From Amblyomma americanum (taxonomy: Eukaryota > Arthropoda > Arachnida > Ixodida > Ixodidae): 64,000 bases of DNA. The translations under genes and the position numbers were made by a program. The notes under the pieces were generated by a model. It was not told the DNA's origin. It did not search any database and worked only from the letters and a program-made list of their open reading frames with translations. Shown piece after piece: positions 1-11,245 of this stretch. Location of the stretch: NCBI RefSeq assembly GCF_052857255.1, contig NC_135505.1, positions 26,482,999 to 26,546,998 on the forward strand. Direction: 5' to 3'. Numbering within the stretch: the stretch's first letter is position 1; the number at the start of each line of letters is the position of its first letter.

Positions 1-106
1 GCTTCTTTTGCAATGTACTTGTTATTTTTATCAATATGTTTGTACCCCACTCCTGCCTAAGGCCTGTAACACAGGCCGGCAGTATTTGTTAAATAAATAA
101 ATAAAA
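1..106 (+). mobile_element. 3' end of a non-LTR retrotransposon (LINE)
   Basis: The first 106 bases look like a LINE 3' untranslated end. A short hairpin at 61-77 (GGCCTGT-AAC-ACAGGCC) is followed by an A-rich tail of AAATA-type units at 88-106. The coding part lies outside the window to the left. The tail abuts block A at about 107, exactly where the second copy of block A loses similarity, so the LINE probably inserted at that boundary. The upstream target-site duplicate cannot be seen. Confidence 0.55.
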
Positions 107-479
107 GGGTTTACACTGACTGGGGTGTTTTGAACGTGTTATCATTGGTAGGAGTTGCTTTATGTAGAGGGAAGGAATGCGCTCAGTCGGTCACAGGAAA
201 TGGCCTACGGTGAAGTTCTTGGAGCTAGCATCTGAAGTTTAAGTCTTCGTTTGTTATGCTCCTCTGTGGTTCAGCGTGTCAATTTTGTTTCTAGTTTTTT
301 TTTGTTTTTTTCGTGCGTTTGTATACTGTGGGAGCGACGTCGTACTTCTGGGAGTGCTTATGTCGTTTTTCACGTTGTTTCAGGTAAACGTTTGTATATT
401 TATTTGCATCATTTCATTTCCTAGAGTGGTTTAAAATTTTGTATTTTTATTTGTTGCATTTATGAGATCGAATAAAATT

Positions 480-764
480 AGCCGCCGCGGTCGGGTTCGA
501 ACCCGGGAAATCCGAACAAGACCGCGGCGGCTGCGTTTTTATGGAGGAAAAACGCTAAGGCGCCCGTGTGCTGTGCGATGTCAGTGCACGTTAAAGATCC
601 CCAGGTGGTCGAAATTATTCCGGAGCCCTCCACTACGGCACCTATTCTTCCTTTCTTCTTTCACTCCCTCCTTTGTCCCTTCCCTTACGGCGCGGTTCAG
701 GTGTCCAACGATATATGAGACATATACTGCGCCATTTTCCTTTCCCCAAAAACCAATTAGATTA
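480..764 (+). mobile_element. Ruka-like tRNA-derived SINE with rearranged head
   Basis: The body is the tick SINE: GCTGCGTTTTTATGGAGGAA, then the conserved CAGTGCACGTTAAAGATCC and TGGTCGAAATTATTCCGGAG blocks, ending CCCCAAAAACCAATTAGATTA. A perfect 10-bp target-site duplication GAATAAAATT flanks it at 470-479 and 765-774, so the ends are exact. The block A copy at 15.7-17.3 kb is empty at this site. The head is unusual. In place of the normal box A region there is a reversed copy of the box B segment (481-510), making an inverted repeat CCGCCGCGGT (482-491) / ACCGCGGCGG (520-529). Transcription from this copy is doubtful because the usual box A is missing. Confidence 0.88.
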
Positions 765-867
765 GAATAAAATTCTGAGGACGAATAAAAATAAAAACAG
801 AGAGTGGTTCAAATTCCCTTATATATATTTCTTGGATTTCACAACATCGCTAAACCCTTAATTTCTG

Positions 868-1111
868 GAATTAATCTTTTGATTTTAATTGGGTTTTATC
901 GTCTCAATGCAACTCAAACTATAAGGGGCGCCATAGTAGAAGGTTCCAGATAATTTCAACCACATGGGGTTCTTTAACGTGCACTGATATCGCGCAGTAC
1001 TCCGGCCTCTAGAATTTTGCCTTTATCGAAATGCGACCGCCGCAACCAGGATCAAACCCGTCATTTGGGTCAGCAGCTGAGCACCATAACCACTGAGCCA
1101 CCGCGGCGGCC
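868..1111 (-). mobile_element. tRNA-derived SINE, minus orientation
   Basis: Read on the minus strand it begins GGCCGCCGCGGTGGCTCAGT (box A like), has a degenerate box B (GGGTTTGATCC), then CAGTGCACGTTAAAGAACCC and ends in the TTTTAATTGGG-type tail near 868. The same SINE sits at the matching place in the second block A copy (16578-16815), so it inserted before block A was duplicated. It differs from the 480-764 SINE in its 3' half and represents a second subfamily. Confidence 0.8.
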
Positions 1112-3198
1112 TTCCTAGAGTTAAGTATTTACGGAAAGAAAAATACGACCAAAATAATGCATGCAATTGGTGCCTTCATGAAATTCCTGAAATGAAAGTC
1201 CTCTAACTTTGGGGGATACTTACCAAGAAACCCTTCGTGTTTTTGTACGCTTAGAGCTATGCTTCTCTGAGGAAAATACACAACGTAAAGCAGTGTCGAT
1301 CGTGCAGGATATAGAGCACTGTCATCTGATATATATGTGCATTAAGTTTGCGCTCTTCGCAATTCTAGCCGACCATTCACATAGTGGATGTCACATTGGA
1401 TGTAAGTTACATATATGATTTCATTATCTGAGTCCATGAGAGACTTCAAGCTCAACTGCGCTGCCGGATATGGCAGTGCCGTCGGGACTGCAACACGACC
1501 ATTGTTGCTCGGAATAGGTGATCAGCCCAACCTGAAAGCAATTGAAACTAAACGTAGCAGCGGTGGCGACAAGGTTTTCAGTGCGTTGAAATCAGCAGAG
1601 AAGCTGGTGTTGACTTAGAATGGCATCGCGGTCAGTGTGCGTCTGCTATGCGAACAGGCTGACGCGAACGCATTGGGCATGGAGGAAGGCGCAGAGCCAC
1701 CACAGCCAGTCTCGAGGGGGGCGCGCGCTCTCCCCTGGAGAGGCCGGCCGTGACTTAGCGTCAGGTTAACGCGGCGAGTGCCACGAGGCGGCGCTGGCGA
1801 TGTGGTCGCTGCTGGCGCCACCATACCAGCGCACGGAGCCCATAGAAGCATCATGTCTGGCTACCGAAAACTTTGAAACGAAAAATGTGGAGCTCGAGAT
1901 GGAATTCGCCAAAACGACTTCAGACACTCGCGCATTCTGTGGGGCCGTGTGTTAGTTCACGATGGCTTAAATGATATCATGAAATAACAAAAACATAAAG
2001 CAATAAATTAAATATTATGCAAGCAAATTCGCACTTTTTCATAGTATTACATACGAGACATGTGGCAAACAAGCTAGGTTAACATGCGTCTAACACCATT
2101 TGTCAGTAGATTTATTCGCTGGTCGTCGAATAATCCTCCAACGTTTTGTTGGTGTTGAAATTTCATACAAAAAACTAAAAGAAACAAAATCGTGTTGAAC
2201 TGTGGCTCGCAACTATTTCCGATGCTTTTCATCAATAAAGGCAATATTCGAAAGAAAAAAATTAATTTGCAAGCAAATAAGTATAGACGTCAGCAAGAGC
2301 TATAGCCCTCGATGCAAATTACGCAACAATATGCAATATTATGCACAAAAAACAACATTTTGAAACATTTCAATCTGCAGAAAAGGAAGGAAAAAGCAAA
2401 TCGAAAAACACAGGGGAAGGCGCGATCACAGGGAACGACGTACGGAAGCGTAGGAAAAGTTCCTGTCTTGTGTTTCGTGTTTTTTCTACTCGTCCTAGTT
2501 CCGTTGCGCTTTGTCAGTCTGTGTCGTAGCAGTAGGAATCTTTTACCGCGTGTTGAAGCCGCGGCCTAATGTTTCGCGCGTGCGCAAATTATAATTGTAA
2601 ATTACGAGGCCACAGCTTCGTTTCTGGACGTTGCTAAAATTGCGCACAAAGTCGGCTTAGGGAATACACTTGCACTAAGTTATTACGTTTGATTTAGTAT
2701 CTCTATTAAGCAGACATCTGTTAAGCAGACACCCACTGCGCTGTGTGGCAGTGAATTCCTAGAGTGAAGCAAAAAAGCGCTTTTCTCAATAAAAAAAATC
2801 ATGAAATGAAAGTCATTTGATTTTTTTTAGAAGGAAGCCCTCTTCGGCTGGTTTTCAGATACTCGTGCAAGCAGAGCGTGCAAAAACGCTTTAAAATACA
2901 TAACGTTCATACAAATAGGCGGGTTATTATGCCCAGAAATTGGACAAAAGCAAATGCGTGAGCTCCTTCTGTGCATTTCTCAATAAAGTATTTTTTTTAT
3001 CAGCGGCGTGGCTAAGCCATATATAGTTACACGAATCATTACAACTGGGTCATGCCAGCGCATATACGTTAATTAGTAGATTTACCAGACCTTTTCAAAG
3101 GAACTTTATTGGTCAGTTGCAGGCGCTTCTAGTTCCCAGTATTAACGATAGAATTCTACAGATCCGTAGTTGTCTGGATGGCGTCTTCGCCGGCCTTT

Positions 3199-3682
3199 GG
3201 CCCGTTTCACGTGCTTGCGATTGTCGCCTGCAACACTGCGAACTGCGTCGGTCTGCGACTGGGGAGGGCCGTCGGTCTAGTCGCAGACGGCTTGCGATCG
3301 AGTTCCGTCCGGTTGGCATTCAATCGCAGCTTTGGTGTGTTTGCTCAGCGAATGAACAATGGCGAGCGCCGAGACTGCGTGCGACGTGGGGTCACGTGGG
3401 AGCTGTTGCCGCGGTGGAAGAAAAACTGTTTATTCTAATGAAAACATTGAAATAATGCACCACATCTAAAAATACTCTCGTCATAACATCATCAACACAT
3501 TTCGTGTAGCGTTTCTGTCGCGTTTAATCATGAATTGGCTTTGCAAACATCAAAAAACCTTGACTGTCCCTTTGACCGAATTCGCTGTGGAGTTGTATGT
3601 GAAAGCACTGGCCGAAAATCGCACAGCGGCGTCACCGGCTTGGCCGACTTTTTCGTTCTAGTTGCAGCATGTGAAACGGGCC
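3199..3682. mobile_element. Candidate MITE with GGCCCGTTTCAC inverted termini
   Basis: The left end GGCCCGTTTCACGTGCTTGC and the reverse complement of the right end, GGCCCGTTTCACATGCTGCA, form about 16 matched bases of inverted repeat, 484 bp apart. The interior has a strong GTCTGCGACT/AGTCGCAGAC palindrome. Flanking triplets are TTT and TTA, compatible with a mutated 3-bp Harbinger-type target duplication. A similar terminus (GGCTAGTTCACATGC) bounds the MITE at 33548-34075. The same element is found in the second block B copy near 22735-23220. Confidence 0.45.
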
Positions 3683-4341
3683 TTATGCGACAGAGCGGTA
3701 CCTCTGTGGCTGAATATGCACACTCGACTGACCACCACCGAAGACGCCGTCACGTCGTTGCACAACTCAAAATCAACGAATGGACCGAACAAAAGTCGAT
3801 GGCAGTAGCACACAGCGAGCGAATGGGTTTGGAATGCTTCGGAACGCGTTTGGAAATTGTTGGGAAGCACCTTAGCACACAATTCATCAGCGGCGGAGCT
3901 CGCGGCAGACGTCGCCGCGCCGCGCCTCGACGGCGTCGACACTCTCGATCCTCCTTTAGTTTCCCCTGTGCGAGAGCTCCCTCTGGCCGGCGCTATATCT
4001 GCTGACCGCTTAATTCGGTTTCATTGAGTTTTTTTCGTAGTAACTATGCCTCTACCTCAGAATGCGCAGTCGTAAAATATTCGTTGTTTCTTCAACTCCA
4101 CACATATACCCCGAAAGTATTCGGTAAGGAAACGAATAATAAGACTTTAAATTCTTGAACTCACCCAAGTGCAGCCCAGGAGCTCAAACAAGTTTTAGCG
4201 CGTTCGAAAATTATAAACTATTATAAATAATGAATTATAAAATCAATCTTTTACCCTGTATAATGGATGGTGATATGTTCACCAACACCTGCCAGTATAT
4301 ACATTTAAAACAGGATAAGGGGTGGCAAGCCAAGGCCAATA

Positions 4342-4551
4342 AGCCAGGTTTCGAAAATGGCTTAAACTCTGGCCAACAGTGGGATAACTCTGGCTAACAT
4401 GGACCATGATAGCCAGGTTTCGAAAATGGCTTTAACTCTGGCCAAGAGTGGGATAACTCTGGCTAACATGGAGCATGATAGCCAGGTTTCGAAAATGGCT
4501 TAGCCAATTCTGGCAAAACGTGAGAGAACTCTGGCTAACATGGCCCATGAT
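4342..4551. repeat. Minisatellite of 69-72 bp units, subterminal in block B
   Basis: Three units begin AGCCAGGTTTCGAAAATGGC at 4342, 4411 and 4480 (spacing 69, 69, then 72), followed by a decayed unit at 4552 (AGCCATAATTTTTTGATGGC). It repeats at 7948-8157 within the tandem duplication and recurs in the second block B at about 23881-24092. It lies 120 to 330 bases inside the CCCAGG terminus, a position typical of subterminal repeats of DNA transposons. Confidence 0.85.
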
Positions 4552-4671
4552 AGCCATAATTTTTTGATGGCACAGCCAATATCGGATCCTCATTGGCAAC
4601 TCTGGGCCTACTTAGGGCCACGCTTTGTCAGTGGCTTTCTAATATTGGCCCGCTGTGATGTGCTACCTGGG

Positions 4672-6600
4672 ATGTAGGCACTGAAGCCTGGAATCGATGG
4701 CAAGGCCTTTGTTTCCTGTAGCAACATTGCCCATACCTGGAGCTTGTGAATTTGTAGTCGGGTCTTGAGCTCTCCCACCTTAGTGGAAATGCCTCTGCAG
4801 TTCCACTGCAGCACACCAGCACGACTGAAACTTCCCAGTTCTAGTTACTAGCCCAAGCGCTGTAGAATCACGGACGTCAGGTTGGACAACTGGTTGACCA
4901 TAAACCGGAGAAAAGAAGTCGCAGATTTGTCCAGTGGCATTGCGGAAATCTGGGAAGAGGCGGCAGGAAATGGAACTGGTGGGCGGCAGGAAGGCGATGT
5001 TGCTGCGCCATTGACAGATGTGGCGGATGATTCCGCTGCTCGTCTACGTCGAACGAACAGTTCACGGTGTTGCCGGAGCTTGGTGACCTCCGCTAAAAGA
5101 CGTGCGATTTGTTCGTCGACTGCGGCCATATCGTCTTGCGGTAGTTCAGGCACACTGCGCTGCATTTTTGTCTGTTTTCGGAGGCATTCTTTTCGCACCG
5201 TATCGTTAGAAGGCTGCTGAGCTGAAATATCATGCAAGGTGCGCTCAGGGAGCTCCGTCCTCTTGTGGCCATCCCACTGAAGAGCTGCGAACCAATTGGA
5301 TGTCTGCAATGAAGTTATACTGAAATGTATTGGCCAATGCTTAGTCATTCTACGAGGAGCCTTTTGTGTTGCCTTTTGTTTTGTCGGACAGCTTGAAGAT
5401 CTTATGTCGTGGTCGTCGGATTTACAACGGCGGCATCGATAAGCCACTTTTCCTTCCGATGTACTTTGACCGGCAGCAGTGAAGGGCAGGATTTGCGCAT
5501 ATGCCCAGTACGGAAGCAGTTATAGCTATATACCACACTCGGTTTACATGGCTGAGGCCGTACAATACAGCCATAATAGTTCAGACGGGCTGGTAGTGTC
5601 AGAGGGCCTTGCAAGGTGAATATGAAAGAGCGCCCCTTTCCCATGCGTCGGGCCTGGATGACACGGTGCGTGGGACAGTACTGCTCACGCTGCAGTGCAG
5701 TTTGAACCTCAGTGATATCAACGTTGTATAAGACACAGCGCTGCAAGTCGGAGACTTAAACTAAATACACTTGTACTGGCACCAAGATTTCGCTTGTTAG
5801 TGAAATACTGATCAGCGTTTGCAGCCGTTCTACGGCAGTCAGAGTCGGAAGCCACACTGCAATGGTGTTGGATTTTGTCCTGGCTGTGAAGCCCCGAAAG
5901 CTTTTGGTTCCGAGGCACGCGTCAAAGTTAGCTTGTAAAATCTTGTTTGGTATAACCGTGAGGCTTTTGTTGGCCAGTGATTTGATGATCATTTTGTAAG
6001 AAGACGATCCGGGTGTAGGCTCCACCGAGTTCTCGATCGCAATCAAGTGCGCTTACCTTGGGAGTCATCACTTGCAGAAGATGGAATCGGTTGGCTCTCG
6101 TTTGCGGGACGCTTGTAGGTTGCACGAGGGCACTTTTCCATGAGGAGAAGTGCCGATAAGTCCATTGTAATGCACGGTTCATCATACCGTGCGGTTTAAG
6201 GCCCATCCGGTTGTGTAGAATTGATGACCATTGGCCCTGGGGGCAGATCACTTACGAGCAGTTCGGCATTTCGGGAAGGCAGGAGGGGTGCTTCTTCCGA
6301 TGAACCAGGAGCACAAAGCTGGACCTGACGCCGCGGATCAGGTGTCGACTCCGTGGCAGGTGCTGCCACGAGAGACGCCGGCAGAGCTACTTGCGCCAGC
6401 GTGGCAGCGGAGGCACTAAGCCTAGTGTCAGTGCCCAGCTCAGCTGCACTAATGCGTGGTTCCCAGGAGGCTCAGACGGTGGGAGCACGTCCGGAGCTTC
6501 TTCAGAAGGCCAAGATGCAGTTCTCTTCAAAAAGGGCACGTATTTACGTGGATTTCTAAATTTTTCTGAAGCGCGATTTGCAGCCACTTTAGCAGGGACA
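4672..6600 (-). pseudogene. LINE ORF1 and start of ORF2 (endonuclease), degenerate
   Basis: Reading leftwards on the minus strand from about 6600, broken frames give a LINE gag-like ORF1. It begins with a basic N-terminus (KFRNPRKYVPFLKRTASWPS) near 6560, has a zinc-knuckle region in the 5402-5746 frame (NCFRTGHMRKSC, first Cys of the CCHC lost), and then a second cysteine cluster CRRCKSDDHDIRSSSCP near 5430. The frame at 4848-5447 carries the ORF1 C-terminus. ORF2 opens at 4814 with MLQWNCRGISTKVGELKTRL, the signature of an EEP-type LINE endonuclease, and is cut at about 4672 by the block B terminus. At least four frame breaks make it a fossil. The remainder of ORF2 is absent. Confidence 0.75.
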
Positions 6601-7144
6601 CACTTCTTCTTCCAGCTTATCAAAGTTCCTTTTTGTCGTAGTTCCCCAGACCAGAACGCCATACAAACGGTTAGAATAGAATAGGGAGAAATATAGTGAT
6701 TGCTTTAGCCAAAGAGGTGGAAGAGAAACTATTTTTCTAATACATCCAAAAGACTTCGCGAGTTCGGAGAGCAGGTCACTAACATGAGGGGTCCATGACA
6801 ACTCTTTACGAACATTTGCACACTTACTTGTTCTAAGATGCGTCCTCTGTACTGTAAGGTAATTATTTTTTCTGCTTATTGATTGGCTTAAATATCATGT
6901 TCTCCGTTTTTATTGCATTCAACTGAAGTTTGTTGTGTTGCAACCATGTGGATAAATCATTTAAATACAGACTGGCCGATTGTTCAATGTCATGCAGTGT
7001 TCTACCTGAAAAGAATAAACTAGTGTCGTCTGAAAACATGGTTATCGTGGGTGTTCTTTGTAGCTCTGCAATGCCATTCACATACAAAAAGAAAAGTAAT
7101 GGGGCAAATATCGAATCTTGCGGGACACCTATTTTAATGTCAAG
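6601..7144 (-). pseudogene. LINE reverse transcriptase fragment (3' part)
   Basis: Two broken minus-strand frames carry the end of a reverse transcriptase. The 6863-7159 frame has a VPQDSIFAPLLFFLYVNGI motif and a catalytic box changed to FSDD; the 6589-6801 frame has the post-RT segment ending VLVWGTTTKRNF. The 5' half is missing because the unit is truncated at the duplication junction at 7144; the complete version is in unit 2. It abuts the unrelated ORF1 fragment at about 6600. Confidence 0.7.
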
Positions 7145-10100
7145 CTTTGCAAACATCAAAAAACCTTGACTGTCCCTTTGACCGAATTCGCTGTGGAGTT
7201 GTATGTGAAAGCACTGGCCGAAAATCGCACAGCGGCGTCACCGGCTTGGCCGACTTTTTCGTTCTAGTTGCAGCATGTGAAACGGGCCTTATGCGACAGA
7301 GCGGTACCTCTGTGGCTGAATATGCACACTCGACTGACCACCACCGAAGACGCCGTCACGTCGTTGCACAACTCAAAATCAACGAATGGACCGAACAAAA
7401 GTCGATGGCAGTAGCACACAGCGAGCGAATGGGTTTGGAATGCTTCGGAACGCGTTTGGAAATTGTTGGGAAGCACCTTAGCACACAATTCATCAGCGGC
7501 GGAGCTCGCGGCAGACGTCGCCGCGCCGCGCCTCGACGGCGTCGACACTCTCGATCCTCCTTTAGTTTCCCCTGTGCGAGAGCTCCCTCTGGCCGGCGCT
7601 ATATCTGCTGACCGCTTAATTCGGTTTCATTGAGTTTTTTTCGTAGTAACTATGCCTCTACCTCAGAATGCGCAGTCGTAAAATATTCGTTGTTTCTTCA
7701 ACTCCACACATATACCCCGAAAGTATTCGGTAAGGAAACGAATAATAAGACTTTAAATTCTTGAACTCACCCAAGTGCAGCCCAGGAGCTCAAACAAGTT
7801 TTAGCGCGTTCGAAAATTATAAACTATTATAAATAATGAATTATAAAATCAATCTTTTACCCTGTATAATGGATGGTGATATGTTCACCAACACCTGCCA
7901 GTATATACATTTAAAACAGGATAAGGGGTGGCAAGCCAAGGCCAATAAGCCAGGTTTCGAAAATGGCTTAAACTCTGGCCAACAGTGGGATAACTCTGGC
8001 TAACATGGACCATGATAGCCAGGTTTCGAAAATGGCTTTAACTCTGGCCAAGAGTGGGATAACTCTGGCTAACATGGAGCATGATAGCCAGGTTTCGAAA
8101 ATGGCTTAGCCAATTCTGGCAAAAAGTGAGAGAACTCTGGCTAACATGGCCCATGATAGCCATAATTTTTTGATGGCACAGCCAATATCGGATCCTCATT
8201 GGCAACTCTGGGCCTACTTAGGGCCACGCTTTGTCAGTGGCTTTCTAATATTGGCCCGCTGTGATGTGCTACCTGGGATGTAGGCACTGAAGCCTGGAAT
8301 CGATGGCAAGGCCTTTGTTTCCTGTAGCAACATTGCCCATACCTGGAGCTTGTGAATTTGTAGTCGGGTCTTGAGCTCTCCCACCTTAGTGGAAATGCCT
8401 CTGCAGTTCCACTGCAGCACACCAGCACGACTGAAACTTCCCAGTTCTAGTTACTAGCCCAAGCGCTGTAGAATCACGGACGTCAGGTTGGACAACTGGT
8501 TGACCATAAACCGGAGAAAAGAAGTCGCAGATTTGTCCAGTGGCATTGCGGAAATCTGGGAAGAGGCGGCAGGAAATGGAACTGGTGGGCGGCAGGAAGG
8601 CGATGTTGCTGCGCCATTGACAGATGTGGCGGATGATTCCGCTGCTCGTCTACGTCGAACGAACAGTTCACGGTGTTGCCGGAGCTTGGTGACCTCCGCT
8701 AAAAGACGTGCGATTTGTTCGTCGACTGCGGCCATATCGTCTTGCGGTAGTTCAGGCACACTGCGCTGCATTTTTGTCTGTTTTCGGAGGCATTCTTTTC
8801 GCACCGTATCGTTAGAAGGCTGCTGAGCTGAAATATCATGCAAGGTGCGCTCAGGGAGCTCCGTCCTCTTGTGGCCATCCCACTGAAGAGCTGCGAACCA
8901 ATTGGATGTCTGCAATGAAGTTATACTGAAATGTATTGGCCAATGCTTAGTCATTCTACGAGGAGCCTTTTGTGTTGCCTTTTGTTTTGTCGGACAGCTT
9001 GAAGATCTTATGTCGTGGTCGTCGGATTTACAACGGCGGCATCGATAAGCCACTTTTCCTTCCGATGTACTTTGACCGGCAGCAGTGAAGGGCAGGATTT
9101 GCGCATATGCCCAGTACGGAAGCAGTTATAGCTATATACCACACTCGGTTTACATGGCTGAGGCCGTACAATACAGCCATAATAGTTCAGACGGGCTGGT
9201 AGTGTCAGAGGGCCTTGCAAGGTGAATATGAAAGAGCGCCCCTTTCCCATGCGTCGGGCCTGGATGACACGGTGCGTGGGACAGTACTGCTCACGCTGCA
9301 GTGCAGTTTGAACCTCAGTGATATCAACGTTGTATAAGACACAGCGCTGCAAGTCGGAGACTTAAACTAAATACACTTGTACTGGCACCAAGATTTCGCT
9401 TGTTAGTGAAATACTGATCAGCGTTTGCAGCCGTTCTACGGCAGTCAGAGTCGGAAGCCACACTGCAATGGTGTTGGATTTTGTCCTGGCTGTGAAGCCC
9501 CGAAAGCTTTTGGTTCCGAGGCACGCGTCAAAGTTAGCTTGTAAAATCTTGTTTGGTATAACCGTGAGGCTTTTGTTGGCCAGTGATTTGATGATCATTT
9601 TGTAAGAAGACGATCCGGGTGTAGGCTCCACCGAGTTCTCGATCGCAATCAAGTGCGCTTACCTTGGGAGTCATCACTTGCAGAAGATGGAATCGGTTGG
9701 CTCTCGTTTGCGGGACGCTTGTAGGTTGCACGAGGGCACTTTTCCATGAGGAGAAGTGCCGATAAGTCCATTGTAATGCACGGTTCATCATACCGTGCGG
9801 TTTAAGGCCCATCCGGTTGTGTAGAATTGATGACCATTGGCCCTGGGGGCAGATCACTTACGAGCAGTTCGGCATTTCGGGAAGGCAGGAGGGGTGCTTC
9901 TTCCGATGAACCAGGAGCACAAAGCTGGACCTGACGCCGCGGATCAGGTGTCGACTCCGTGGCAGGTGCTGCCACGAGAGACGCCGGCAGAGCTACTTGC
10001 GCCAGCGTGGCAGCGGAGGCACTAAGCCTAGTGTCAGTGCCCAGCTCAGCTGCACTAATGCGTGGTTCCCAGGAGGCTCAGACGGTGGGAGCACGTCCGG

Positions 10101-10750
10101 AGCTTCTTCAGAAGGCCAAGATGCAGTTCTCTTCAAAAAGGGCACGTATTTACGTGGATTTCTAAATTTTTCTGAAGCGCGATTTGCAGCCACTTTAGCA
10201 GGGACACACTTCTTCTTCCAGCTTATCAAAGTTCCTTTTTGTCGTAGTTCCCCAGACCAGAACGCCATACAAACGGTTAGAATAGAATAGGGAGAAATAT
10301 AGTGATTGCTTTAGCCAAAGAGGTGGAAGAGAAACTATTTTTCTAATACATCCAAAAGACTTCGCGAGTTCGGAGAGCAGGTCACTAACATGAGGGGTCC
10401 ATGACAACTCTTTACGAACATTTGCACACTTACTTGTTCTAAGATGCGTCCTCTGTACTGTAAGGTAATTATTTTTTCTGCTTATTGATTGGCTTAAATA
10501 TCATGTTCTCCGTTTTTATTGCATTCAACTGAAGTTTGTTGTGTTGCAACCATGTGGATAAATCATTTAAATACAGACTGGCCGATTGTTCAATGTCATG
10601 CAGTGTTCTACCTGAAAAGAATAAACTAGTGTCGTCTGAAAACATGGTTATCGTGGGTGTTCTTTGTAGCTCTGCAATGCCATTCACATACAAAAAGAAA
10701 AGTAATGGGGCAAATATCGAATCTTGCGGGACACCTATTTTAATGTCAAG
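7145..10750. repeat. 3,606-bp tandem duplication, unit 2
   Basis: This is the near-identical second unit of the duplication starting at 3539. Beyond 10750 the sequence continues into the intact upstream part of the RT fragment, so unit 2 is joined to the original right flank and unit 1 to the original left flank, as expected for a simple tandem duplication. Confidence 0.95.
8278..10206 (-). pseudogene. LINE ORF1 and start of ORF2, second copy
   Basis: This is the duplicate of the fragment at 4672-6600, with the same cysteine clusters, frame breaks and endonuclease start (8420 leftwards). No base difference from unit 1 was noticed in the coding frames, so the copies have not diverged at the protein level. 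Confidence 0.75.
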
Positions 10751-11243
10751 TTGTTTTGAAGAAGTACCGTCTATTTCAACAAACTGACGCTGAAACGATA
10801 AGTAGCTCTTGATAAGGTCCAATATGATGCCTCGAATTCTATAGCAATCTAATTTTATAGTTAAAATTTCGTGTTCAACGGAGAAAGAAGCTTTCCGTAG
10901 ATCGAGAAATATTCCTAAGGTGAAGAGCTGATATTCAAAATTTCTGATTATTTGTTGCTTGACTGCAAAAAGAGCGTCCTGTGTTGTCTTATTTTTCTGA
11001 AAACCATAGTGCGAGGGTAATAAGATATGATACTTGGTTAGATATTTTGACAGCCGGTTATTAATTGACAATTCGGAAATCTTTAAAAACACCGGTAGCA
11101 CTTTGATTGGACGGTAATTCGTAATATCGTCAGTTCTACCTCCTTTGTGTTTTGAAATAACTTTGGCCAGCTTTAGTTTATCGGGCAAGACTCCAGTAGA
11201 AAACGTGAGACTAATGAGATATGATAGGACAGGGCTGATTATT
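10195..11243 (-). pseudogene. LINE reverse transcriptase, longer fragment
   Basis: The minus-strand frame at 10469-11188 gives 239 residues of reverse transcriptase. It has an N-terminal DKLKLAKVISKHKGG segment, the NYRPI motif, LGIFLDLRKASFSVEHEIL (the usual D-x-x-KAFD box), VPQDSIFAPLLFFLYVNGI, and FSDD in place of FADD. Upstream, in-frame codons reach about 11243, where the sequence switches to the Gypsy protease fragment. The C-terminal part follows at 10195-10407 after a deletion or frameshift. It belongs to the Jockey/CR1/L2 type of RT by motif layout; the clade is not certain. The changed catalytic box and breaks indicate an inactive copy. Confidence 0.8.
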
Positions 11244-11245
11244 GA

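Larger units (their letters stand above)
107..1845 (+). repeat. Block A, copy 1 of a composite repeat
   Basis: This stretch matches 15700-17290 in reverse complement at roughly 85-90 percent by eye. Shared landmarks include TGGGGTGTTTTGAACGTG near 122, the GTGTCAATTTTGTTTCTAG run near 276, a minus-strand SINE at 868-1111 and the CAGCGCACGGAGCCCATAG end at 1827-1845. The SINE at 480-764 is present only in this copy. Block A runs directly into block B here, whereas in the second copy the two are separated by an inversion. No convincing gene is seen in it; the short open frames follow the repeat and differ between the copies. Confidence 0.8.
1846..4671 (+). repeat. Block B, copy 1, ending in a CCCAGG terminus
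   Basis: Block B matches 21451-24214 in direct orientation over its whole length. It starts AAGCATCATGTCTGGCTACC and ends at the terminus that reads CCCAGGTAGCACATCAC on the minus strand (4671 leftwards). It contains a Harbinger-like MITE (3199-3682) and a 69-72 bp minisatellite (4342-4551). The terminus abuts a LINE endonuclease reading frame. In the second copy the same terminus abuts a Gypsy gag frame, so this is the true end of a transposable element. No protein-coding gene is supported; several open frames recur in each copy but have no recognisable family. Confidence 0.8.
3539..7144. repeat. 3,606-bp tandem duplication, unit 1
   Basis: Unit 1 is repeated immediately at 7145-10750 with a constant offset of 3,606 bases. 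The only difference noticed is C at 4519 against A at 8125. The junction joins AATGTCAAG (end of unit) to CTTTGCAAACATC (start of unit) with at most one base of microhomology. The duplicated segment carries the last part of block B, a LINE ORF1/endonuclease fragment and the 3' part of an RT fragment, all of which are element remains. Confidence 0.95.

Noticed and set aside
3535..4005. A 156-codon plus-strand frame conserved in three places (3535, 7147, 23178)
   Set aside because: Conservation is explained by the repeat and the tandem duplication; the composition is arginine-rich low complexity and the opposite frame is equally conserved.
4882..5220. Plus-strand 112-codon frame repeated at 8488
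   Set aside because: It is antisense to the LINE ORF1 coding strand, which has recognisable cysteine motifs.
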